Assembly: GCF_030272615.1 (NCBI RefSeq)
Contig: NC_081410.1
Coordinates: 288,733,957-288,797,956, forward strand
Length of the DNA: 64,000 bases
Direction of reading: 5' to 3'
From: Cryptomeria japonica
Lineage: Eukaryota; Streptophyta; Pinopsida; Cupressales; Cupressaceae
Within the stretch, counting starts at the first letter, position 1; every line of letters begins with the position of its first letter. Both the position numbers and the translations under genes were made by a program. Below are positions 10,413 through 21,429 of the stretch, one piece after another. Under the pieces are notes generated by a model. That model was not told the DNA's origin, did no database searches, and worked only from the letters and a program-made list of their open reading frames with translations.

Positions 10413-11693
10413 ATGGGGGAATACACTGTGAGGGAACTTACTCATCGGCTCACTCAGTCTGAGCAAGCCTATGATGAGCTTATGGTCAAATATAAGGCCT
10501 CTCAGGCAAAAAGAAGAGAGCATGCTGAAAAACTGATGGAGCTAATTGAAAATAGTTCTTTTGATGAAGCGGACATGGAAGCCCTAATTCAAGAAGTTGA
10601 AAAACTAAATGAGTCCAATGCCAACCTAAGAAGGGAACTTGAAGGCCTAATGATCAGAATGTGTCAAGAGCTTGAGAACCGGAGGAAAGTTGAAGATCTG
10701 GTAAAAGACAAATATCATGAGATCTCCAAGCTGAAGCAAGAGATCAGTGCACTTACCGCTTGTCTTCATGGAAGCAAAATGGAAAAGGAAGAAGTGCAAG
10801 GTGAACTGAACTTGGCTATCTCTGAGAATGCGACCTTGAAGGAGTCCAATGCTGCCATTTCCAAAGAACTCACTAAGTCAAAGGAAATACTTGCCAAATT
10901 CAATAAGAGCTTTGTCAAGATAGAGCAAAAGATTGAATCAGCTAAACTGGTAAAGAATACCAATGGACTTGGTTTCTCTAAATATGAGGAAGGTGAGACC
11001 TCTAGAACAAAAAGTGGAGCATCAATGAAACAACCGACATCAAAGGATAAAGGTAAGCAAAAGTTCAAACCTATTTGCTTTAACTATCTCAAGGAAGGAT
11101 ACACTGCTAATGTATGTAGAAGTAAGACTTACAATAATTTTCCTTATTTTCTAAATGATAAGCCTAGATCCAATAGATTCAATGGTAATTGTTATGCATG
11201 CAACAAGTTTGGGCAAAGAGCATTTGAATGCAGATCTGTCATGCACAATACTGGAAGGTATCCTCAAAGGAATCAAGGATTTTTTCCTAAACCCTCTGGG
11301 AACTGGAACCCAAACCAATTTAATACCTATAGTCATTAGTCAGGGAGCAGTGGCTATCAAGTGGCAACCGAATGGAGAGAAATTTGTATGATTTGTCATG
11401 GTCATGGTCACACTGCTGCAACATGCAGAAGGAAGAATGGAAACATGAATAATGGACCATGGAGAGCACCTGGAATGGTTTGCTATCACTGCAACAAACT
11501 GGGTCATACAACAAGATTCTGCAGAGCAAGAAAGAGTATATCAGATGATATACCAGTCACTCCAGAAGGAAAAATTGATGTTGAAATTGTTCAAGCAGAT
11601 ATGAAGAAAACCTAGAAGAAGAAGCCAGAAGAAGTGATTCAAGAAGAACCAGTTTCTGCACCCAGTGTGGAAGTCGCTGAACCAACAAACTAA
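10413..11693 (+). pseudogene. ORF1: gag-like protein, coiled coil plus zinc knuckles
   Basis: The first ATG is at 10413 (MGEYTVREL); the upstream TTG at 10401 is open but not a likely start. About 426 codons in one frame with two TAG stops (11337, 11613). Residues 1-190 are a charged heptad-rich coiled coil (SEQAYDEL, ENSSFDEADMEALIQEVEKL). A TNGLGFSKYEEGETS motif resembles the GLGF/Y stretch of SIRE gag. Four CCHC boxes follow: two damaged (CFNYLKEGYTANVC; CYACNKFGQRAFEC has Gln for His) and two intact (CMICHGHGHTAATC, CYHCNKLGHTTRFC). There is no UBN2 capsid domain, which element F has. It would bind RNA, but whether it can form particles alone is doubtful. Confidence 0.85.
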
Positions 11694-12137
11694 GCATCAG
11701 AAAAGCTTAGAGGGAGCAAACAGTAAAATATCTTGAACCCCCAGTTGACATTGGTAAAAGACCTTAAGCAGTATGAGATACCTGTCAGATTGGCAGAAGA
11801 CCGGAAATAATATAAGGCAAAATTAGGGTTTACGCCCTAATAGTGGAGCATTTATTATGGTAGGTGGAGAATCTGTTTAAAAGGAATTTTCAAATCATTT
11901 CTCACTATCATTTTTCGAGCAAAGAAGTTTTCAAGTGCAGAGTGAAGAAAAGCAATTTACATTGCGATTCAAATAATTTATCAAAAATCCCAAAGAAGAA
12001 TCTGAAGCAAACATCTGTTGGATAAGTGTAGAATGCAAAGTGGTATTTCAGTAATCGAAGGAGTGTGGAGCGAAGTTCAAATTGTGAAGCCCTAAATTTC
12101 GATCTATGAAGGTATTTTTCAAAATTCCCTATTTATC
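11694..12137 (+). other. Non-coding spacer between ORF1 and ORF2
   Basis: About 440 bp without a long ORF. An AT-rich stretch with TTTAAAAGG near 11877 could be a core promoter for ORF2, but nothing else supports this. Pol would be expected here in an autonomous relative; no remnant is visible. Confidence 0.5.
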
Positions 12138-15100
12138 ATGGCTTCAACATCACATACTAGCTCTAGTGCACTCGTTGATCCTGTAGACTTAATTCAACGT
12201 AAGGAAAAATATAATGCCCTATCTCAAATACCCGCTGGTGTCATAGTGGAAGAAGGCATTTCAGATTTCATTGACTGCAAGATTGAAGACCTAGGATCTC
12301 TGATGATCCATTCCCAATTAAGTCTGTTATGTGGAAAGGATAAGAAGATTAAACCGGAATTTAGCATTCTGAAAAAGAAGAAACTTCACAACGCAGCCTA
12401 TTTTCTTGAAGAATTTTTGGATGATCACATTTGAATTATTCTAAGTAGAGTACACGGTGATAAGATGTACTTAGAGTAGACACATGATATCACACCAGAA
12501 GTGATTCATGCCATCACTAGTTTCTGCAATGTCGGTGAAGTGCCAGCCCTAAGAAAGATTAGCAAGATAGAAATGACTAAGCTCACCGGTTCTATGAGCG
12601 ATTCATGGGGAATGACTGTCAATTCAATCAAGGATGGTCTGGTCAAATATGCATGTATGGTGATAGGATACCAGACATTCCATGCTAGCAGAATCAACTC
12701 TGTCTCTACCGCAGTGGTAAATGCCACCTACAGGATGATCAAGGAAGATGCATCATTTGATCTATGCACCGGTATGCAAAGACAACTCCTATTGAACCTC
12801 AAGTTGATCAAATAGGACAATGCTCTAAAATTTAAGTTTGGACAACTATTGGTTGGGTTGTTCTTCTACTTCCAAGGCTATTTTCTAGGAGTAGGTGATA
12901 TTCAGTGGTCTGCTGACCAACCAGTGACAAAGCAAATCAAGGAAAGACTACAAGCGGTAGGAACCAGTTATCCAAAAGTACTGAACAAATACTTTGATGA
13001 GTTCAGATGCAAAATGAACCAAAGGGTAAGAATATCCAGTGATATAGTCAAAAAGTATGAGGAAGACATCTGCTTCACCATCAAAGTTGATGAGTGCAGT
13101 TGAGCCTAGACAAGAAGAAGTGGAACCAATGGGATATGAGGTAATGAATGACATGTTAGATGGGTATGCCTCTACCCTAATCACCTCGCCCCTTAATCAA
13201 AAGGAAAAGAGAATCGACACCTATTTGGAAAGGGTTACACCGGTTCAAGAACCCTCAGTAAAGAAGGGAAAGGCAATGCCTTCAACATCGGCACCGATTA
13301 CTACAGAAAGTCCCAAAGTGACCAAGTAGTCACCAACAAAGAAGAAACTAGAAGTGACACCTACCAAAGTCTTTGAGAGGAAGTGGAAGACAAAAAGCAA
13401 TAAACCAGACTTAGAGGACACTGTCTCTGAAGAACAACCTAAGAAGACTAGGCAAACGAGGAAAAAGACAAAGAGTGAATTGGTAACATCTGCACTGGTA
13501 AATATTGATATTTCCTCTTACAAACCTTTGACACATTGTCAAAGAACAATTAAGAATATTAGAAGAAAAGTACTTGGTGATTTAAAAGAGTTCTTTGATG
13601 ATTTTAATGATGATGAAAAGAAAGAAGTTGAACAGGAAGTTATCAATTATTTATGTATTAATGACTGGTGGCCATCAGAAATTAAATCTGAGATGCCTGA
13701 TTCTTTGTATAATTCTTTAGACAACAAGTGACACATTGCCATAGAAAAAGAACAAGAAATAAGAGAGGAAGGATTTGCACAATACTTTCCTGATGTACCT
13801 TAAACAAAACTATATGAAGTGGTCGAGAAATATAAGGGCCTCTTCTTCTTGAGAAGAAGAAGACTCCTGTTATTGGAAGGAAAAGTTCCAGAAGTGGTCA
13901 AAGATACCCACTCCCTTACTCAATCAACTTTAAGACTACATGAAGTGGCTGAAGCCAATAGGAAAGCAGAGCAAGAACCAGAAATCACTCAACCAGATGA
14001 AGTATACAATAGTGAAGGAGAACTAGTCACCACTCAAATGGAATCAATTGATGTTGATGCCTTAAACAGTGACAATGTTACTCTGGATGCACCAGTAGAA
14101 ACAAAAGGTAAGGAGAAACAAGAAGAAGACAAGAGAAAATAGGCAGAATAGGAAAAGAAGAAAGAAGATGAGAAGAAAAAGAAAGAGGAAGAAAAGAGAA
14201 AAGAAGAGGAGAATAAGAAACAAGAGGATGAGAAGAAGAAGAAGGAAGCAGAAAAAGAAGAGGAGAAGAGAAAGGAAGAGGAGAAGAGAAAGGACATGGA
14301 GAAGAAAAAGGATGAAGAGAAGCACAAAGAAGAGGAGAAAAAGAAGGTAGAAGAAGACAAGAAGAAAGCCAAAGAGAAAGAACAAGCAGCAAAGAGAACT
14401 CAGATGGAGACTCCAAAGGCAATTGGTAGTCGAGCCAAACCGGCTAACATTACTAGTCTTATTGACCTCCAGTCTGCAAATGAATCGGAGCTAGTGCTGA
14501 GCATTAAGCTTGCTCAAGAGCGATTGGATGCTCTCAGGAGGAAAAAGGAGGAAGATGTTATCCAAACTATGGGGGAAACACTCACCAACTTGATACTCGG
14601 TACAAACCTCCCCAGTACCGATTCCTCACTTGCCCAATTAAAGCTTCTATGTACAGTTGTGGAAGACCAGGTCCAAAGCCTAGAAGAAGTTGCAGAAACA
14701 AATGCCAAAAAGGAGCATGAAAAGGCTCTAAACATTGCCTTGGTGAAGAAGTTGAATGAGCTTCAGTCAGAACTTTAGAAGGCACAAAAGGACATCAGAG
14801 ATGCAATGGATGAGGGAAATATACTACTCGGCAAGATTTGTCAACCTCATTTATTCTGTGATGATGTGCTCACTCAGAAGGACAAACTGCAATCTGATAT
14901 GCAATCATTTATTAGCACCTTCAAGATGCCATATGATTCCTTCTCCACATATGGACAAACTTCTCATTGGTTTCAACTTCAGTCTACAAGACTAGAGGGA
15001 GAGATAAGCAATCAGACACGTAATTTGCAGGAACTTCAACTGGTCCTACTGCCAAGACTGCAAATTCTCTAGAAATGCTACCTCAATATAGATGCCCTAA

Positions 15101-15270
15101 TGGTTACTCAAGAGATGAGTACCATGGATGCCATGGAGGAGCAGGTTTATCAGATGCAAACAGAGAATGAGGTTGCTACGTCATTGCTTGAATCATGGTC
15201 TTTATCCATGAAGACATTTATGCAGGATTTTAAATCAGTTTTTGACAAGTTTCACTCTTTATTGTCATAA
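12138..15270 (+). pseudogene. ORF2: large protein of unknown function in the envelope position
   Basis: ATG at 12138 (MASTSHTSSSALVDPVDL). The frame is kept to about 13100 with stops at 12432 and 12813, shifts once near 13057-13103, then stays in one frame to TAA 15268 with stops at 13327, 13729, 13801, 14140, 14149, 14776 and 15070. Roughly 1,040 codons. Layout: a globular N-terminal third (GQLLVGLFFYFQGYF, WSADQPVTKQIKERLQ); a basic Ser/Lys/Pro linker; a segment with NDWWPSEIKSEMPD; a low-complexity Glu/Lys coiled coil (14140-14400); and a C-terminal coiled coil. No transmembrane helix or signal peptide is obvious, so it is not a classical envelope. I recognise no catalytic family. Confidence 0.65.
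14140..14400 (+). repeat. GAA/AAG-rich low-complexity tract coding for a Glu/Lys helix
   Basis: Purine-only sequence built of gaagaag, gagaag and gaaaag steps. It lies in frame inside ORF2 and codes for repeated E-E-K-R-K blocks. Its reverse complement makes long spurious Ser/Phe/Leu ORFs. Confidence 0.85.
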
Positions 15271-15551
15271 ACTTTTTCAATCAGTTTTTAATGCTAATGG
15301 AATAGGGGTTTTTCAACTATACTTTGTCATTGTTGGGAAAGGGGGAGTAGTATCTATATTTAAATTTTGATGCATGCTATGTATACTTTCATGTCTATCT
15401 CTGTAAGAAAGTAGTATACATTGGATTGTCTGCAAAAGGGATAGTGTATATGATTAGGGGGAGTAATTTTGTTTATGGCATAATTTTATTATAAAACACT
15501 TAGATGCCAAAATTTTTCCTATGTGTTGCCATCAATGCCAAAGGGGGAGAT
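15271..15551 (+). promoter_or_regulatory. 3' untranslated region with three polypurine tracts
   Basis: Three AGGGGGAG tracts lie at about 15338-15349, 15456-15467 and 15539-15550. The last, CCAAAGGGGGAGAT, directly abuts the 3' LTR and is the functional priming position for plus-strand synthesis. Repeated tracts upstream of the 3' LTR are described for SIRE-type elements. Confidence 0.8.
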
Positions 15552-16720
15552 TGTTGGTGTTTTGATGATTATGTTGTGATTGTCATTGATGGACACACAC
15601 TTGCTATGAGATCACTTTGAGAATGTATGAATTATGCTCAACTAGTAATTGTTCCAAACTGGTATCATGTTGTAGTCTTTAGACTACTGTTGTTATGCAA
15701 AAAGTGTTTACCGATCTCAAGTGGTATAAAGACTCAAGTGGCATAGAGAGTTCAAGCGGTTTAGGATCTCAAGTGGAGCAGAGCAAAGGAGCCAGAAGCT
15801 GTAGTTATCTTTTTTCCAGTCTTCAATTTTTTTCAACCGGTAATTTGTTAAACCGGTATTACTCTGAGTCACCAACTGGTAACTGGAAAGTTGGACAAAC
15901 TGGTAATACTGTGATGAGTTACCAACCGGTATATTTGTGTGATGAGTTACCATCCATCGACACTTTGATGGTGATTTTGTGCCGTGTTACCAAATGTGTT
16001 TAGATTCAATGAACTTAGGAACTTGCAATGTAATCCTATTGGACTGACATGAAATTAGATTCCCTTTAAGGACATCATGTCTAGGGTTTTAATATATGAG
16101 CTCTTGAATGTGTGATCTTAATCGAGAAGATCAAGTTTGTGAGTTGTAATAGAGTAAGGAGTTACTGAAGACTGAAGTAATGCTGAAATGCATTAGCTAT
16201 GAGCTACAATGGATCTAATCAAGAAGACTGTGCCATTTGCTAGATCATTCACTTGTTGATTACTCACATCTTTGACAAGTTAGAAACCCTTAATCGGGTA
16301 GGCCTAGAAAAGCCTTTGTAAATCCTCTAACAAGGTGGTTCACATCTGTGGATCTGAAATCCTTGCATAAGGTAGTCTTTAATTGGATTTATCTCCTAAC
16401 AAAGATTGAGATTCCTAACAGGATCTGTTCTGGTAAAGAACATTGTATGACCTTAACCGGTCTAGTTACTATTCTGCAGATAATTACTTGTGAGTTTCAT
16501 CTCACCGTGGTTTTTCCCATTTGGGTTTCTACATCAAAATCTCTTGTGTTATGGTGATTGTTCTTCTATGGGTGAATGCATTATTTTCTATTTGGTTTGC
16601 ATGTGTGTTAACTAGTTTGTTTGCTAAACTGTTTTACCGGTTTACTGCTAGACTATTAAAGGGTTTAAGTACAGTATTTTTTTGGTATACTAATTCACCC
16701 CCCCCTCTTAGTATTCATCA
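15552..16720 (+). repeat. 3' LTR of the SIRE-like element
   Basis: 1,169 bp starting TGTTGGTGTT and ending TATTCATCA, paired with 9167-10362 and followed by the TSD atacc (16721-16725). Confidence 0.93.
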
Positions 16721-16725
16721 ATACC

Positions 16726-17340
16726 ATGATGCAATACTATGAACCCTAATAATTTTCCACTATTTACACCAAAAACACATTTTTTTGGGTTTGAGAACAT
16801 GTTGTATTTACAGATTCTTTTTAAGATTTACCAGAGGATCTTAACATGGTCTTGATGAGATATAGACTTATCTAAGATGTCATTAATTTAATCTTCTAAT
16901 ATTTTATGCATGTAGTCATGAAAGATGAGAGTCACAACACATTGATAGGTAGTGCCAACATTTTTTCAGCCCAAAAGACATCATAACCCAGCAAAACGTA
17001 CCCCAAGGAGTAGTGAAGGTACTTTTAAATTGATCTTGAGGATTAATAAATATTTGATTGTATCCTGATAAACCATCCATAAAGGATAACAAAACATGAG
17101 CAACAATAGAATCTACTATCATGTCAATATTTGGAAGCAAAAAATCATCTTACAGAGAAGCTTTATTTAGATCACAAAAATTGGTGCACATCCTAATCTT
17201 ATTATTGGGTTTAGCAATGACGACAAAATTTAAAATATAAGGAGAATAATCAATAGAGCAGATGGATCCAACATCTAAAAGTTTTTCAATTTCAGCTTTA
17301 ATAAGCAAGGCTATCTTTGGATTCATTTCTCTAATTTTCT
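16726..17340 (-). pseudogene. Element B reverse transcriptase, decayed
   Basis: The minus strand reads MLPNIDMIVDSIVAHVLLSF, DGLSGYNQIFINPQDQFK and WGTFCWVMMSFGLKK, matching RT blocks of element A. Beyond this, indels break the frame before the YVDD region (about 16870-16920). The C-terminal part of RT continues on the other side of the SIRE-like element, so the insertion lies in the RT/RNase H connection. Confidence 0.88.
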
Positions 17341-18275
17341 ACTTCACATGTTTAGCATCAGGAATCAATAAAATGTTATGAGTGGATAATTTTAGGATAA
17401 ATGCTAGGCATATCAAAATAAATCCAAGGAAATATTTTAGGGAATTCACGTAACAATATAGAATATTATTTTTGTTCCTCATCAACTAAACACTTTCAGA
17501 TCTTTATGAAATTTTCTTTATTACAAGGAATCATGTTAACATCAATGGTATCAATCACAAGAAGGTTGCTTTGTTGGGGAACATCCATTGGTTGAGGAAA
17601 TTTATGTACCTTCTCATTATTATCATTAACTAATTTAGTGTCTTTCCCAAAGTATTCCCTAGCATTTAAACAATAAGGAAATCCATGATTATGATGATAT
17701 TGAGGAAGAGTGTCATAAGCTCTTAAAAACTCAACAAATGAATCATTAGTAGAGAATACATCTAGGGAAGGTTGATTGGAATAAAAATCAATATATTGAA
17801 GATGTATTAATGAAAGTGAATTAAAGGAGAAGATGACAATGATATTAAGGGATGGTTGCTTAGAGGCTTTGGTGAGTTTAAAGGGATTTTATCCAAGTCC
17901 GAAAGAAGTTTCATGAACGTTATTTTCTAAAGAAAGCTTTATCCCTTGTTCTTGCACACCACAACCATTTCTATTATACCCAGTCTTAGCTAAAATGTGA
18001 AAACCAGGACCATAAAGAGAAACCATTTCCTTAAGGGAAGGTGGGGCTTCATATGTTTGAATGTCATCATTAGTTGAAGTAGAATGTGTAGAAGAATGTT
18101 CAGACTTAGAAGCAACCACAAAGTTGTCACTAAGTTGGTTAGACAAAGTGGGTTTCTTTTTAGGTTCACCTATATCTTTCTCCTTTTCAATTTTAGGTTC
18201 TCTTGAAGGGAATTTATATTCTCCTACAAAAGAAGGTGTAAAATCTAAAGACCCCCAATCATCACCTAAAAGCAC
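17341..18275 (-). pseudogene. Element B G-patch-like domain and linker
   Basis: The open part (17889-18275) reads DDWGSLDFTPSFVGEYKFPS, then APPSLKEMVSLYGPGFHILA, K-T-G-Y-N-R-N-G-C-G and EQGI...FGLG. This is the same G-patch-like domain as in A, at 17889-18015. Linker sequence homologous to A's DDALAEFLG...YFG block is still recognisable in 17640-17790 despite stops. Confidence 0.75.
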
Positions 18276-18976
18276 TTCTTCCAGTGAAGAAGTATCTTCA
18301 GGAGAGACTAGTGATTCGATTTAAGTTGAAGAAGAATCAGGAGTACTCAAAGAAGTAGGAGTACCTAGAGATGTAGGAGTGGTGGAAGAAGATTTAGAAG
18401 TAGTTAAAGATGAGGTTTGCAAATAAGCTTGTAGATTGGCATCAACAAACAAAGTATACATCTTATTGTTGTAAATAAACTTAATTTGCCTATGCAAATT
18501 TGAAGGAACAACTTGCATACAATGAATCCACACTCTTCCTGACAAAATATTGTAGGTAAGAGTATCAGACATGACATGAATAGGTGTAGGTAAAACAATA
18601 GGTCCTACCTTGATAGGAAAGGTTATAGTACCTGAAGAATATCTAGACACATTATCAAAGCCACAAATAGTAAGAGAATCTGGTTTAATAAGAGAAGTAT
18701 CCACCTTGATCTTATGCAATAAATTAATGCTACAAACGTTAAGGCTAGAGCCATTATTGATAAGGTTTTGTCTTATAGAATTACCATTTATAAGGACAAC
18801 AATCTGAGAGGATCAAATGTGCTTTGAACTTCATGAGAGGGTAACTCATCTTGTGTGAATACAATTTGAGCTCTAGGGGTGCTCATGGAGTCAATAAAAG
18901 AAGCCACATTATTAGGTGTCACTCTGGGTGGGACATCTAAAGTCTTTAAAGAATCTTGTAACATTTCATGATACAT
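18276..18976 (-). pseudogene. Element B aspartic protease, catalytic Asp replaced
   Basis: Two frames cover it (18321-18719 and 18788-18976): FTQDELPSHEVQ, NNGSSLNVCSINLLHKIKVD, PIHVMSDTLTYNILSGRVWI. Where A has D-N-G-S-S, B reads N-N-G-S-S, so the catalytic aspartate codon has changed. There is a frame break between the two parts. Confidence 0.8.
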
Positions 18977-19446
18977 GGATGAATTTTGAACTTAATCCCA
19001 AAGAGATATCTTGGCAGGGGTAGCTTTAAGTTGTTCAATAAGATCATATTCCTCTGAGTTTTTTGAAATACGAGGTGCTCATGGAAGAATTGGTTGGAAA
19101 GTAGGAAGTGAAGAGGAGATAACCAAAGGAGGATTAGGTTGCCTATTATTTCTTGTGTTATATGTGTGAGAAACTGAATTATAGCTCTCTCAAGTAATCT
19201 ATTTAACATATTCATAAGGACTCTTAGTAGGATATCCTCCTTGCACAATAATAATTGGTTTATTAGGGGTGCAAAAGACATCATTACTATAACCACCTTG
19301 AACCACAAAGAGAGGCTTGTTGAGGGTTTGTGAAGTTGGAGAAGGACAAGAACCTTGAACCATAGCATGGGTTTTTCAAGAGGTATTTGAAAGTTATGTT
19401 CATTCACAAATTTATCATATTAATCAATCTTAGATGTGTAATCATT
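18977..19446 (-). pseudogene. Element B gag-position protein, C-terminal part with VQG motifs
   Basis: In the frame matching A the minus strand contains MVQGSCPSP, FVVQGGYSND and IIVQGGYPTK, conserved counterparts of the three VQG motifs of A, followed by the segment leading to protease. It is broken by stops and a frameshift. It ends exactly at the CACTA-2 insertion (target att 19444-19446). Confidence 0.72.
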
Positions 19447-20160
19447 CACTAGTACATTTGGAGCAGTTTTCCGATGATCGTTCTTTGGAACTCAGACAAC
19501 TAAATGTCAAAATTCAGACGTATTCAAGGAGGAAATCCTCGTTGCTATTTTTTCATCAGTGATTCTGATGACATGATTCACATCAAAATTTTGATGCCAC
19601 CACATCGGAAATTTCTATGCACCCGCGACATGTTTTTTTGATGAGGAGATGTCAAAATTCTGACCTCGTTACATCCTTTATCGCCATAACCTTTTTCGAT
19701 GACCCTTTATTATTGTAACCTTTTCCGATGCATTTTACTTTTGCTAGTGTCCATCAAGATAAGTCTTACCAATAGCCTCATCGGCTATTGACAAGACATG
19801 ATTTATCCATTACCGCTAGTGTCTGTTCTGTCGATGGACCATATTCAAGGAGATATCAAGATTTTGATGATTACAAAAAATGAACGAGGTTGCATCCTGC
19901 GACATTTTTGTCATCGTAGGTATGGCAACATCATTGGTTGTCTTGTGGTGCTCATCAAAATTACGACCTTCCCCAACATTTAAAAAAAGAAATCCTGACT
20001 ACTTTTGTCTACACCAATGACCCTTTATCACCGTAGCCTTTACTGATGCATTTTACTTTTTCCTAGTGTCCATCGAAATAAGTCTCATCGATAGCCTCAT
20101 CGGCTATTGGCAAGACAAGATTTCTCCATTTCTGCTAGTGTGTGTTTTGTCGATGGACTT
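19447..20160. repeat. CACTA-2 left subterminal region with a duplicated 150-bp block
   Basis: A block of about 150 bp (GATGACCCTTTAT...GTCGATGGA) occurs at 19695-19843 and again, diverged, at about 20025-20160. Both copies contain CATCGGCTATTG and CCGATGCATTTTAC-like motifs, and an inverted third copy lies in the right arm. Such repeats are typical subterminal transposase-binding regions in CACTA elements. Confidence 0.75.
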
Positions 20161-21429
20161 AAATGGTGTATTCTATCCTAATCACATGCTTCTAATTGTT
20201 GGTGTTACCATCGGGTTGACTTTTGCCAATTATAAAGGATTAATATTAGCAACATTAATATCAGTGAGCTTACAAAGGATTAAGTGCAGTAGGTACTTCA
20301 TTATCAGGAAGATAAAGATGAAATAGCTACAAGAATGCATGAGAAGACTTATCATAAGGAATCATGATAGTAAATGCCAAAAATGTCTTGCAACTAGTAC
20401 ATGAATTATTCATAAATAGTCATACGGATAGTCATATTGTCATTTAAAAATACTATCAAAGGAGGATATTATAAAGATAGAAACCTAGAACTCAACACGC
20501 AGTCATGGATAATAGTGTAGGATTAGGTATAATCCTAGACCTTATTTAAAGGGTAACATGTGATAGTGCACGTGCCTAAGGAAAACTCTACAAAATAGTG
20601 AGCAACAAGACTATCAAGAATATTATTTCAATCTTAGGCATACACAACTCAAGGAGATAATGATTAACAAAGAAAACACTTACAAAGATATATCTAGTCA
20701 TAAAAGATAATCATCTGAGTTGGAGACATGAGAATATTGTAGAACACAAAGTAGATAGTGCCATCATAAGGTGTACACTCCATTTCAAGGCTCCAAACTT
20801 AAGGGCAATACAAGGAGATTCCATCAATGCCAATTGTAGTCCATAAAAGCCTTGTCACAAAGCAAATCAAAGACAAAGTACATTCATAGAGAGAAAAGAA
20901 GATCAAGTCTATCAAAGAAAAAAAAGAACTCAAAGGCATTCAAAGATGTAATAGTCATAAGAAATGCACAGAAGCTCAGTACAATGGTGATACAATGTTG
21001 CAAACCAGTAATGAGGAGTGAAGAATAAGGATTGTGATGGAAATCAGGTTCTAAATATAGATGCACATGATAGTAAGTTTGAGATTAGACAATGCAACAT
21101 GGAGATATGATCACCTTCTATGAGAAATAAAAGTGCAGTCATGATAGTATTTTTTAGTAGATTGGACTATCGTAAACATGCACATGGAAATGACTAAAGG
21201 GTGGGAGTTTCAGTTAAGTGAACTTCAAGTTAGAATGCAAGTTCTTAGTATCATTCATTAGTTGAGGCATTAGTTTTTAGAGAAAATGTGGATTTCTAAG
21301 TTCATCATCAGTTTGAGGCCTGAAAAGGTGGATTTTTGAGCATAATTTCATCAATTAGAATCCCCTCATAGGTCCTACATGAGACAAGATGGCTTTTAGA
21401 TAATTTAACAACTAAGTTACCGATTTGGG
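20161..21429. other. CACTA-2 interior, no recognisable gene
   Basis: AT-rich sequence, no ORF above about 90 codons with any family motif. I see no transposase, host-gene exon or LTR here. Confidence 0.6.

Larger units (their letters stand above)
9167..16720 (+). mobile_element. SIRE-like Copia derivative with two proteins and no pol
   Basis: A complete 7,554-bp element: 5' LTR 9167-10362, initiator-Met primer site 10365-10376, ORF1 10413-11693, ORF2 12138-15270, three purine tracts, 3' LTR 15552-16720, exact 5-bp TSD. No protease, integrase, RT or RNase H is found in any frame between the LTRs. The LTR end (TTCACCCCCCTCTTAGTATTCATCA style), the TGGTATCAGAGC site and the repeated AGGGGGAG tracts are typical of SIRE/Maximus Copia elements. 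ORF1 resembles the C-terminal half of a SIRE gag, and ORF2 sits where SIRE elements carry an envelope-like gene. Inference: an internal-deletion, non-autonomous (TR-GAG-like) family mobilised in trans. Confidence 0.85.

Noticed and set aside
14034-14422. Three overlapping minus-strand ORFs rich in Ser, Phe and Leu
   Set aside because: They are the complement of the GAA/AAG tract that codes for the Glu/Lys helix of ORF2; low complexity, no independent support.
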